From: Dehalococcoidia bacterium
GTDB taxonomy: Bacteria > Chloroflexota > Dehalococcoidia > Dehalococcoidales > W498
Direction: 5' to 3'
Assembly: GCA_030608125.1 (NCBI GenBank)
Contig: JAUWEU010000023.1
Span: forward strand, 1 to 8,657
DNA: 8,657 nucleotides
Shown here: in pieces, positions 1 to 6,558 of the stretch
Numbering within the stretch: the first letter of the stretch is position 1
Layout of the letters: each line of letters opens with the position of its first letter
Program-made: the position numbers and the translations under genes
The notes under the pieces: model-generated
Databases searched by the model: none
Seen by the model: only the letters and a program-made list of their open reading frames with translations
Told to the model about the DNA's origin: nothing

Positions 1-22
1 TGCAGACTCTGTGTTAGTAGTA

Positions 23-28
23 TATACT
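23..28 (+). promoter_or_regulatory. Possible -10 box of the selC promoter
   Basis: TATACT at 23-28 matches the sigma-70 -10 consensus at 5 of 6 positions and sits 16 bases before the tRNA-Sec 5' end, a plausible distance for a short precursor leader. The matching -35 would fall at the first bases of the window, where only a poor hexamer is visible, so the assignment is tentative. Confidence 0.3.
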
Positions 29-44
29 TAATTGAGTAAGGCCA

Positions 45-141
45 GGGAGCGGATGAGTCCCGGTGGGCTTCGCGGACTTCAAATCCGTTGGGGGGCATAA
101 GAAGTGTCTTCGGTGGGTTCGACTCCCATGCGCTCCCGCCA
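45..141 (+). tRNA. selC: tRNA-Sec (anticodon TCA, reads UGA)
   Basis: This is the selenocysteine tRNA, charged with serine by SerRS, converted to Sec-tRNA by SelA and carried to the ribosome by SelB. The gene is 97 nt including an encoded CCA (139-141) and discriminator G138; the E. coli tRNA is 95 nt. The anticodon loop is CTTCAAA (77-83) with anticodon TCA at 79-81. The T-loop is TTCGACT between GTGGG and CCCAT. The acceptor arm starts GGGAGCG and pairs with CGCTCCC. The long variable arm (about 90-111) can fold into a 7-bp, G-U-rich stem. D-arm and loop layout match the extended bacterial tRNA-Sec pattern. It is on the strand opposite selA-selB and about 1.2 kb from the 3' end of selB. An overlapping reading frame across it is not a gene. 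Confidence 0.97.
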
Positions 142-420
142 CTGTTTTGCTTAACACTCCATATAAGACAACGGCTTGCTAGTCCTCTTACTATAAGCAT
201 TAATCGAAAACTCAACAAGCTACGCTTACCTGGCTCCGCATTGCCTGAAATATATTCGTGGTTTTTATACGGACAAGAGTTAGCTAAGTGCGAATCAGCT
301 ATTGGACCATTTATAGACGAGTAAGCATATGATGGAAGAGGAGTTGCGCAATAATCATATGTATGTTAAACTTGTCCTATCCTGAAATACTTTGATAACA
401 TGTAGAATAATTGTTGAGGG
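142..420. other. Intergenic stretch, no gene seen
   Basis: This AT-rich spacer lies between tRNA-Sec and the DUF5678-like gene. The frame open from 88 to 324 begins inside the tRNA and its product resembles no known family, so it is treated as chance. No convincing terminator with a U-tract follows selC. A weak promoter-like pair (TTGTCC near 374 and TAACAT 18 bases later) precedes the next gene, but both hexamers match only 4 of 6. Confidence 0.5.
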
Positions 421-714
421 ATGACCGTGAACGACCTTCAAGAGTTCGCCAGGCTATTGGAAGACATAGCTAGGGAAAATAAGCTGTATGAGTCAGCGGT
501 GGTGTTAAGTGGGTCGCAGGATTTTATTTATTCCCATCGTGAAGAGCTCCTACAACAATACCCTGACCAGTGGATTGCGGTGTATAGAAAAGACATAATA
601 GGAAATGACAAGGACCTATTACGGCTGGTACGTAAGCTCCGTACTAGTGGTGTACCGTTAAGACATATCGCTCTTGAAATGCTCAGCCGTGAGGAGATTC
701 CTCTTGCCCTCTAA
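421..714 (+). CDS. Small DUF5678-like protein
   Basis: This is a 97-residue soluble protein with no signal peptide or membrane segment. Residues 1-45 are charged and probably helical. Residues 47-95 (YPDQWIAVY, then a charged helix, then a short hydrophobic end) resemble the DUF5678 pattern, a compact alpha/beta unit with a 'Y-P-x-x-W-I/V-A' strand and a following KxLLxLVRKLR-type helix. Its function is unknown. ATG at 421 directly abuts GAGGG (416-420), which is too close for a normal ribosome site. GTG at 427, six bases after it, is an equally good start and would give 95 residues. The 3' end overlaps the next gene by 11 bases if that gene starts at TTG 704, suggesting coupled translation. 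In my recollection, DUF5678-like genes often sit next to small aspartyl-protease-like genes. The family call rests on pattern only. Confidence 0.6.
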   Translation: MTVNDLQEFARLLEDIARENKLYESAVVLSGSQDFIYSHREELLQQYPDQWIAVYRKDIIGNDKDLLRLVRKLRTSGVPLRHIALEMLSREEIPLAL

Positions 715-1192
715 CTCATCCTCTAACGAAACAAAGTTTCAATTTCACGGTTTTTATCGACAGGGTTACCCAGGTGGACCCGAGCGACCTTTTATCAGGG
801 TTTTCGTAGTTCTACACAGATTCAGGGTCTCTAAACAGGTAGATATGATGGTCGATAGCGGCTCCGATGTTACAACTCTACAACCCAAAGATAGCTTGCT
901 TATGCTAGAAGAATCACAGTTCAAGCAATTAGGTTCACCACGGCCAATATAGGGTATAGGAGGATTTGTAAAGTCCTACACTGAAGAAGGTGCGTTAGGA
1001 TTCTTGCTACCAGACACACGAATTTGCTGGGTTCCTGTCATAATTGATATAACCGATCCAAATTCAGGTTCAACATTGCCATCTACCCTTGGTAACGACG
1101 TTTTAAGGTTCGGTACAACTTCTCTCAATGCCATCCGTAGAATTGTTAGAATTGGACTCTGGTTAACCAATCCCCTGATTACCCTGAGCTAA
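704..1192 (+). pseudogene. Retropepsin-like aspartyl protease, broken by an in-frame TAG
   Basis: One frame stays open from about 674 to 1192 except for a single TAG at 950-952. Before the stop is the aspartyl-protease signature V-D-S-G-S-D-V (catalytic Asp at codon 51 counting from TTG 704; DSG replaces the commoner DTG). After the stop come GIGG, as in the flap region of retropepsin-like proteins, and LGNDVL, which matches the late 'LG-x-DVL' motif of this fold. Both halves therefore belong to one protein of about 162 codons. TTG 704 is chosen as start because GAGGAG (691-696) lies 7 bases upstream; the start overlaps the previous gene. The TAG is best explained as a CAG-to-TAG change (P-I-Q-G-I-G-G to P-I-stop-G-I-G-G). 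A truncated 82-residue product would keep the catalytic Asp but lose the rest of the fold. Sequencing error is possible. Confidence 0.65.
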
Positions 1193-1329
1193 GACTTCCT
1201 TCATAACACTGAACTACTTTGAACACTGACTATCAATTGTTTAAAATGTCTACCGTCTATTCATGCTGTCATCCGTATTCAAGCTCCACAGTTACTCATG
1301 TATTTGACATCAACTCATTATAGACGAAT

Positions 1330-1344
1330 ATAGCTTCAAGCTAT
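1330..1344 (-). terminator. Small hairpin downstream of selB, doubtful terminator
   Basis: ATAGCT (1330-1335) and AGCTAT (1339-1344) form a perfect 6-bp stem with a 3-nt loop, 17 bases past the selB stop on the minus strand. No U-tract follows in that direction, so intrinsic termination is doubtful. Between 1193 and 1361 I see nothing else. Confidence 0.2.
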
Positions 1345-1361
1345 CCTCAAACCTTACCGAC

Positions 1362-3212
1362 CTAGTACAGCACCCGCTCATCACCAACACGGCGGGTTAT
1401 CTTCTTACCATCTAGATGCTCAAGGAGAGCCTGGGCATACTTTCGGCTGGTGTTAAACATGTCCCGTACTTCAGCCAGAGTTATTTTATCCTGTGCCTTA
1501 ATGTGTGCCGTGACCCGGTCTACCATCTCATTGTAGACCGAAGTGGCAAATACCACACTGCCGTTCACTTTCACCACCTCACCCCGCTCAATGAGCCAAT
1601 TAAGCAAGTCAGGCTCAGGTATTAGCTCACTGGGTGGAGCATAGGGATTTTGAGCCAAGGACTTCAGAAAGGCATCTATCTTAGCCTGTTGCGCCTGGGT
1701 AAGCTGAACTTTGTGAGTAGGAAGGCGAACAACCAACCCTTCTTCGACCAGAACACCCTCATCGAGGAGCCTTAGTAAAATCGCCGGGGCATGTGTCCTT
1801 GACCTCAGTTTGTGACTCAGTTCCACTTTAGGTATGCCGCTACGGGTCGGGAACCTCTGATGATAGTCCTGGACTATGCTGACTACTTTCCGGGTCAGAC
1901 GTTCCCAGCCAGAGCTGGTCAGGAGAAGGCAGACTTCTCCTTGACCTATCCTTACTACCTTTTCCTGCTGGATAAGGGCTTCTATGACCGGCTGGACTTC
2001 ACTAACAGATAGGTCACTTTGAGCCAAAAGAGCGGATAGTTCCAAAGGTTGCCTTGTCGCCAGCAATGCCATAACCACCTCTTCGGCAGTGCCCTCCTCC
2101 TTGACTCTCAGGCTTTGAATTATGGTCGGGCGAAAGCGGCGAAGCCGTGTGGCGTGGGCATCAATCACTTTGCCACCCCCCAGAGTATCCATTGGAGAAC
2201 GGATAATGAAGTGGTCGCCATTGACCACGGCTACTGGCTTGTTCAGTCGCAATTGAACCCAGGTAACCTCTCCCGGTTTAAGCTGCTCTGCCTCCAACAG
2301 GCGCACTTTAGCCATTGCCTCGGCTGCCCCGGTATGGAAGCTAACAGTAGCATTATGGCGCAGGGGACGAGGATGATAGTGGAGCAGACGAAGCCTCGCC
2401 GTCAGCATTGTCGTAGGGGCTAGCCAACCAGGCGTGGTTAGCACATCACCGCGCTGCAACTGAGAGGTGGTAACCCCAACCAAGTTTGCCGCAACCCTGC
2501 TCCCAGGATTGGCAGTATCAATGTGGGCTTTATGCGTTTGTAACCCCCGCAGACGTGACTTCAGCCCAGCAGGGACAATTTCCACCTCCTGTCCCATTGT
2601 GAGCGAACCATCGATTAATGTTCCGGTGACTACGGTACCAGAGCCAGCAATAGTGAAAACCCGGTCTATCGGCAGCCTAGGTCGGCCTATGTCTTTCCTC
2701 GGCACAGTAACGTCCAGAAGTTTATCGATAGCTGAAACCAGTTCAGCCAAGCCTTCCCCGGTTACTGCTGAGACAGCGATGATGGGAGCCTGGGACAAGG
2801 TAGTGGGGATAAGCAGCTCCTCTATCTCCATACTGACCAAGCTCAGCCACTCATCATCCACAAGGTCTTTCTTAGTGATAGCCACGATTCCTTTTGCTAT
2901 TTCGAGCAAGTCTAGAATTGCCAGGTGCTCCCTGGTTTGGGGTCTCACCCCCTCGTTAGCAGCGACAATTAGTAGGGCTAAGTCGATACCACCCACCCCA
3001 GCCAGCATGTTTTTGATGAAGCGCTCATGCCCGGGCACATCAACGATTCCGACCTCTCGCCCGCTAGGTAGCTTTAGCCAAGCGAAACCAAGGTCAATGG
3101 TCATGCCCCGCTCTTTCTCCTCACGTAGCCGGTCGGGGTCTATCCCAGTCAAGGCATGCACTAGAACTGACTTGCCGTGGTCTATATGCCCGGCAGTGCC
3201 TAATACAAACAT
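1362..3212 (-). CDS. selB: Selenocysteine-specific elongation factor SelB
   Basis: SelB is the dedicated GTPase that binds Sec-tRNA-Sec and the mRNA SECIS hairpin and delivers Sec to UGA in the ribosome. The protein has 616 residues (E. coli 614). GTPase motifs are clear: G1 GHIDHGKS (8-15), G2 RGMTIDLGFA (35-44), G3 DVPGH (58-62), G4 TKKD (113-116, the SelB form of NKxD), and G5 SAV near 142. EF-Tu-like beta-barrel domains follow. The C-terminal third is a string of winged-helix domains; the last, ending RDMFNTSRKYAQ...ITRRVGDERVLY, matches the SECIS-binding domain. ATG at 3212 is preferred because AAGGTGG lies 5 bases before it; an in-frame GTG at 3221 would add three residues. It is 27 bp downstream of selA in one operon. 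It ends in TAG, so UAG is a normal stop here. The long open frames opposite it are shadows. Confidence 0.97.
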   Translation of the reverse strand: MFVLGTAGHIDHGKSVLVHALTGIDPDRLREEKERGMTIDLGFAWLKLPSGREVGIVDVPGHERFIKNMLAGVGGIDLALLIVAANEGVRPQTREHLAILDLLEIAKGIVAITKKDLVDDEWLSLVSMEIEELLIPTTLSQAPIIAVSAVTGEGLAELVSAIDKLLDVTVPRKDIGRPRLPIDRVFTIAGSGTVVTGTLIDGSLTMGQEVEIVPAGLKSRLRGLQTHKAHIDTANPGSRVAANLVGVTTSQLQRGDVLTTPGWLAPTTMLTARLRLLHYHPRPLRHNATVSFHTGAAEAMAKVRLLEAEQLKPGEVTWVQLRLNKPVAVVNGDHFIIRSPMDTLGGGKVIDAHATRLRRFRPTIIQSLRVKEEGTAEEVVMALLATRQPLELSALLAQSDLSVSEVQPVIEALIQQEKVVRIGQGEVCLLLTSSGWERLTRKVVSIVQDYHQRFPTRSGIPKVELSHKLRSRTHAPAILLRLLDEGVLVEEGLVVRLPTHKVQLTQAQQAKIDAFLKSLAQNPYAPPSELIPEPDLLNWLIERGEVVKVNGSVVFATSVYNEMVDRVTAHIKAQDKITLAEVRDMFNTSRKYAQALLEHLDGKKITRRVGDERVLY

Positions 3213-3239
3213 CGCATCCACCTTTTTTGGTTTTGGTCA

Positions 3240-4634
3240 TCACTGGGTTTGCTCTGAACTAGCGGCTAAATCCCGAAGCGCTTGAAGTATAGCCTCATCC
3301 TCTTCAGGAAGCACCGAGCGGGGGTCAAGGAGCAAAACATTGTCGCTAATCCGACCGATGACTGGTGGCTCTCCGTTCCGCAGCCTTCGAGCCAGCGTTT
3401 GAGCCATACTTTGCCCTTTTCTCTTGCCTTCTCCACTAATGGCTACAAGTCGGGTAGGCAGGGTGCCCCCAGGCAAACTGCCGCCTCCTACCATGCTCTC
3501 TCCTTCTATCACCTGAGCCAAGCCATTGAGAGCCTGAGCCCACAGCCTAGCCCGCTGGTCAATCTCCTCCAGTGTTGCCGAAATCATTCGCCATACCGGG
3601 ATGTTAATTACCGCTGCATCTTTTAAGTAATGAATTAAGGTAGCTACCAGACCAGCCAGCCTTATCTTGTCAATTCGCACTGCCCGAGCTAACGGGTGTT
3701 TCTTTAATTTATCAACCAGCTGTTTCTTACCCACGATAATCCCTGCTTGAGGACCGCCCACGAGCTTGTCTCCAGAAAAGAAGGTCAACCCGGCACCAGC
3801 GGCAACGCTTTGTTGTACCATCGGCTCCGGGTCAAGCCCAAAGGCAGTCGTGTCCAGAAAGCAGCCACTACCTAAGTCGTCCAAGACTGGAAGGTTATTC
3901 CGTCTGCCGATTGCCACTAACTCCTCAAAGGTAACCTCATGAGTGAACCCCATCAGCCTGAAGTTACTGGCATGAACACGCATTAGCGCTGCTGTCCGTG
4001 GGTTAATCGCCTGTTCGTAATCAGCAGCATAGGTACAATTAGTGGTTCCCACCTCAATCAACTTCGCTCCGCTTTGGCGCATCACATCAGGGATACGAAA
4101 GCCACCACCAATCTCTACAGCCTGACTCCGGGAGACGATTACCTCTTCTTTCTTAGCCAAGGCGGTAAGACCTAAAAGTACAGCAGAGGCATTGTTGTTT
4201 ACTACCAGTGCTGTCTCAGCCCCACTTAGCTGGCATAAAATCTGCTCGATATGCGTGTGGCGAGACCCCCTCATTCCACTGTCAAGGTCATACTCCAGAT
4301 TACAGTAGCCCTTGGCAACTGTGTCCATGGCGGCTGTTGCCTCTTTGCTGAGCGGCGCCCGTCCTAGATTAGTATGGAGCAGTACCCCAGTGGCATTAAT
4401 TACGGGAAGCAGGCTGGGATTTTCTAGGGCATATACCTGGGCAGAAACAGATTCCACTATCTCATCAATGGAGGGGCACGGATTACCGATGGCAATAGAA
4501 AGGCGGTCATGTTCGAGGCGTTGCCTAACTAGGTTTACCAGCAAGATATGTGGGTAAGTCTCCTCAAGCTGCTTAATCCGCTCGTCGGAGAGTACCCTGT
4601 CCACACTGGGAAGTTGGCGAAACTGACTATCCAT
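3240..4634 (-). CDS. selA: L-seryl-tRNA(Sec) selenium transferase (Sec synthase)
   Basis: SelA is a PLP enzyme that converts Ser-tRNA-Sec to Sec-tRNA-Sec using selenophosphate, as a large homo-oligomer in the cytosol. The protein has 464 residues (E. coli 463). The N-terminal tRNA-binding region includes LPSVDRVL. Core motifs are INATGVLLHTNLGRAPLS (about 79-96), NNNASAVLLGL, EIGGGFRIPD, EVGTTN, DDLGSG and FSGDKLVGGPQAG. Lys290 of the last motif is the expected PLP Schiff-base lysine (Lys295 in E. coli). The usual SRGEL before VEIGG reads SRSQA here, a departure from E. coli that I cannot interpret. ATG 4634 is chosen over an in-frame TTG at 4637. No strong ribosome site is visible and the candidate promoter leaves only about 6 bases of leader. 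The gene is first in a selA-selB operon, divergent from selD. Its TGA stop overlaps an out-of-frame ATG that is not used. Confidence 0.97.
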   Translation of the reverse strand: MDSQFRQLPSVDRVLSDERIKQLEETYPHILLVNLVRQRLEHDRLSIAIGNPCPSIDEIVESVSAQVYALENPSLLPVINATGVLLHTNLGRAPLSKEATAAMDTVAKGYCNLEYDLDSGMRGSRHTHIEQILCQLSGAETALVVNNNASAVLLGLTALAKKEEVIVSRSQAVEIGGGFRIPDVMRQSGAKLIEVGTTNCTYAADYEQAINPRTAALMRVHASNFRLMGFTHEVTFEELVAIGRRNNLPVLDDLGSGCFLDTTAFGLDPEPMVQQSVAAGAGLTFFSGDKLVGGPQAGIIVGKKQLVDKLKKHPLARAVRIDKIRLAGLVATLIHYLKDAAVINIPVWRMISATLEEIDQRARLWAQALNGLAQVIEGESMVGGGSLPGGTLPTRLVAISGEGKRKGQSMAQTLARRLRNGEPPVIGRISDNVLLLDPRSVLPEEDEAILQALRDLAASSEQTQ

Positions 4635-4646
4635 CAATGCCTGACT

Positions 4647-4674
4647 ATTTTACTATATCTAGGCTCAATTTCAA
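4647..4674 (-). promoter_or_regulatory. Candidate selA-selB promoter
   Basis: On the minus strand, TTGAAA (4674-4669) and TAAAAT (4652-4647) are separated by 16 bases, close to the sigma-70 consensus. Transcription would begin near 4640, giving an almost leaderless selA mRNA. The -35 overlaps one arm of the 11-bp inverted repeat shared with the selD promoter. Confidence 0.45.
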
Positions 4675-4756
4675 AGTTGCTGCTCTTATTCTCGGCTTGG
4701 TGTAAGCTTGTAAACTCAGTGCTAGAGCTTAATCACTCAAGCGGTAGCAACTTTGA
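4671..4756. repeat. Perfect 11-bp inverted repeat in the selA/selD divergent promoter region
   Basis: TCAAAGTTGCT (4671-4681) and AGCAACTTTGA (4746-4756) are exact reverse complements, 64 bases apart, in the 195-bp gap between selA and selD. Read in the direction of each gene, both copies are AGCAACTTTGA. In both cases the TTGA forms the first four bases of the candidate -35 hexamer (TTGAAA for selA, TTGATT for selD). This placement suggests an operator or activator site serving both transcription units, though a chance repeat or a long RNA hairpin cannot be ruled out. Confidence 0.5.
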
Positions 4757-4782
4757 TTTCTCTAGGTGGTCAATGTTACAAT
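4753..4782 (+). promoter_or_regulatory. Candidate selD promoter
   Basis: TTGATT (4753-4758) and TACAAT (4777-4782) are separated by 18 bases, a good sigma-70 arrangement (4 of 6 and 5 of 6 matches). Transcription would start near 4789, leaving about 40 bases of leader before ATG 4830. Confidence 0.5.
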
Positions 4783-4829
4783 ACCAAACGAGATTGGACT
4801 ATTCCCCAACTTCAATAATGGAGGGCTAG

Positions 4830-5879
4830 ATGGGTAACAGGATACCCCCTCGCCTAACCGGAAGTGTCAGTGGCGCAGGTTGAGCTTCTAAGTTAGGTCC
4901 GGGAGACCTATGCAAAGCTTTATTGGGATTGCCTTTAATCTCTGACCCGAATGTGATTCGAGGTATGGAAAGCCTAGATGACGCTGGCGTTTACAAGCTG
5001 ACCGATGAGCTGGCTATCATCCAGACCGTCGATTTCTTTACGCCTATAGTGGACGAGCCTTACGCTTTTGGGCAGATTGCCGCGGCTAATGCACTGAGTG
5101 ATGTCTATGCTATGGGAGGCAAGCCGCTAACCGCCATGAATTTAGTCTGCTTTCCAATAGAGTCTCTGGATATTTCAGTCTTGCAGGATATCCTCAGAGG
5201 CGGAGTGGATAAGCTGCGTGAGGCAGGGGTGACGCTGGTCGGGGGACATAGTATAATCGATGCTGAGTTAAAGTATGGTCTTTCGGTCACAGGTACCGTG
5301 CACCCCAAACGGCTGGTGACCAATGGCGGGGCTAAGGCAGGAGATAAACTGATACTAACCAAGCCGTTGGGAACTGGAATCATAAGCACTGCTGTAAAAG
5401 CAGGGGTGGTCAATGAGGAGCTGGTACGGAAGGTTACAAGGTGCATGGCAACCTTAAATGACAAAGCCTCGGAGCTAATGCAGGAGGTGGGGGTTCATGC
5501 TTGTACTGACATCACTGGTTTCGGTCTTCTTGGACACGCCATCCAGGTAGCTGAGAGCAGCCAGGTAGGCATCGAACTTCATCTAGCTTCAATTCCCTAC
5601 TTTTCTGAAGTAATACAGTTCTCACAACAGGGATTTTGTCCAGGCGGACTATATCGAAACAAGGATTTTTACTCCAACAAGGTGAAATTTATTAACCAAA
5701 TCCCAGAATATATGCAGGATATCCTATTTGATGCCCAGACCTCCGGTGGTTTGCTAATCTGTCTCAGCCCTAGGAAAGCAGAACTGCTGCTTGACAGGCT
5801 GCAACAAGCGGGTGTGGAGGATGCAGTTTCCGTTGGAGAGGTCGTCAGCGAACCAAAAGGAATGGTTACTTTAATATGA
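4830..5879 (+). CDS. selD: Selenophosphate synthetase SelD, itself a Sec-containing protein
   Basis: SelD converts selenide and ATP to selenophosphate, AMP and phosphate, supplying SelA. Read with TGA (4881-4883) as Sec, the protein has 349 residues (E. coli 347). ATG 4830 is preceded by GGAGGG (4820-4825). The N-terminus is ...SVSGAG-U18-ASK21-LGPGDL..., matching the E. coli glycine-rich loop with catalytic Cys17 and Lys20. The metal and ATP ligands Asp51 (DDAGVY), Asp68 (TVDFFTP), Asp91 (ALSDVYAMGG) and Asp227 (TDITGFGLLGH) fall at the same numbers as in E. coli. GGHS is at 138-141 and TSGGLL lies near the end. Without Sec decoding only a 17-residue peptide would form. The TTG at 4923 that a standard gene caller would use lies past the catalytic loop and would give an inactive protein. 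The gene is transcribed away from selA-selB and stops at TGA 5877-5879. Confidence 0.95.
4881..4919 (+). promoter_or_regulatory. Bacterial SECIS element with Sec UGA codon in selD
   Basis: The UGA at 4881-4883 is followed by a two-part hairpin. The lower stem is AGCTT (4883-4887) with AAGCT (4915-4919). An internal loop follows, then a perfect 6-bp upper stem TAGGTC (4894-4899) with GACCTA (4905-4910) closing the 5-nt loop CGGGA (4900-4904). The apical loop begins 17 bases after the UGA, within the spacing known for bacterial SECIS elements, and carries Gs as expected for SelB recognition. The whole element is translated as residues 18-30 of SelD. Confidence 0.88.
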
Positions 5880-6412
5880 CACTCCCACATTGTCTTTTAT
5901 TTAGTGGATTTGGTTACACTTTATAGTAGTCCATTCATCAGGGGGGTACGCAGTATCTTGATACTAGAATCATTTCTTTGCTGACAACCTACCGTATTGA
6001 CATAATAATACTTCTTAGCAAGACTTCACCCCTTCAAATTACCCTTAATAAAAGACCCTATATATGAGTTTGTCTATCATGAGGGGGAAGAATAGTTCTT
6101 GGGGCGGTATAAACCCATGATAAGAAGATATTCATATCATTATAGTCTTCGCCTTATTAAGGGGATAACGGGGATAGGTGATTTCGTTCAGATAGACTGG
6201 GGACACTATGTTACTCAGAATGCGGCATACCTTATCCTCGCTTCCATGTCTTTGCGAGGGCCGTTAGCGACGAAGCAATCTCAGGAGTGCCCTACCATTG
6301 GGATTGTCACGCCTTCGGCTCGCAATGACGAAACAGAGGGAAACATTCGCCACCTTCTATGACCTTGAAATAAGAGACAAGTTTTACTAATCATATGAAC
6401 GAGTACATGGGG
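5880..6412. other. Long AT-rich non-coding stretch between selD and tRNA-Ala
   Basis: No convincing gene is present. The frame 6099-6362 has no usable ribosome site and its last third runs through a dispersed palindrome. Its middle (D-F-V-Q-I-D-W-G-H-Y, around 6180-6210) faintly recalls the QVDWG motif of IS21-type transposases, so it may be a worn mobile-element remnant. Small palindromes are seen at 5952-5965 (AGTATC-TT-GATACT) and about 6089-6101 (AAGAA-TAG-TTCTT), neither followed by a U-tract. No clear terminator for selD is visible. Confidence 0.45.
6248..6329. repeat. 82-bp imperfect palindrome, dispersed-repeat type
   Basis: The ends GTCTTTGCGAG (6248-6258) and CTCGCAATGAC (6319-6329) are inverted copies matching at 10 of 11 positions. 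An inner pair, GCAATCTC (6275-6282) with GGGATTGT (6300-6307), also pairs. The 'GTCATTGCGAG...GAAGCAATCTC...GGGATTG...CTCGCAATGAC' layout is, to my knowledge, a dispersed intergenic repeat in many environmental bacterial genomes, Dehalococcoidia included. It is probably a non-autonomous miniature element or an extragenic palindrome; no protein is encoded. Confidence 0.72.
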
Positions 6413-6441
6413 TTAATAAATAATCCCTTATATGATATAAT
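6413..6441 (+). promoter_or_regulatory. Promoter of tRNA-Ala
   Basis: A perfect -10, TATAAT (6436-6441), lies 17 bases after TTAATA (6413-6418, 4 of 6 matches). Predicted initiation near 6448 is just before the tRNA 5' end at 6452. It may also drive the PEP carboxykinase gene 34 bases beyond the tRNA. Confidence 0.65.
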
Positions 6442-6451
6442 TTATAAATGT

Positions 6452-6524
6452 GGGGATATAGCTCAATAGGGAGAGCGCTGCGTTCGCATCGCAGAGGTCG
6501 GGGGTTCGAATCCCCCTATCTCCA
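6452..6524 (+). tRNA. tRNA-Ala (anticodon CGC)
   Basis: This is a 73-nt cloverleaf. The acceptor GGGGATA (6452-6458) pairs with TATCTCC (6517-6523), with one G-U pair; the discriminator is A6524. The anticodon stem is CTGCG/CGCAG with loop TTCGCAT and anticodon CGC at 6485-6487, reading GCG alanine codons. The T-arm is GGGGG-TTCGAAT-CCCCC. CCA is not encoded. Confidence 0.97.
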
Positions 6525-6558
6525 CTTTATGTGGCAGGTTAACCGCAGGTAAAAGACA

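Noticed and set aside
88..324. Open frame starting inside tRNA-Sec
   Set aside because: It begins within the tRNA gene, has no ribosome site and its product shows no recognisable motif.
950..952. TAG read as pyrrolysine
   Set aside because: No pyrrolysine genes are seen here, selB terminates with TAG, and the gene is not a known pyrrolysine protein; a CAG-to-TAG mutation is simpler.
2467..3285. Long 272-codon forward open frame opposite selB
   Set aside because: It is antisense to strongly conserved SelB motifs, is Ser/Pro/Arg-rich with no family pattern, and is a codon-bias shadow.
4923..5879. SelD starting at TTG 4923
   Set aside because: It lacks the catalytic glycine-rich loop; the frame continues upstream through a Sec UGA to ATG 4830 with a good ribosome site.
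5997..6025. Perfect -35 TTGACA at 5997-6002
   Set aside because: At 16-18 bases downstream no acceptable -10 exists (best AAGACT), and no gene follows closely.
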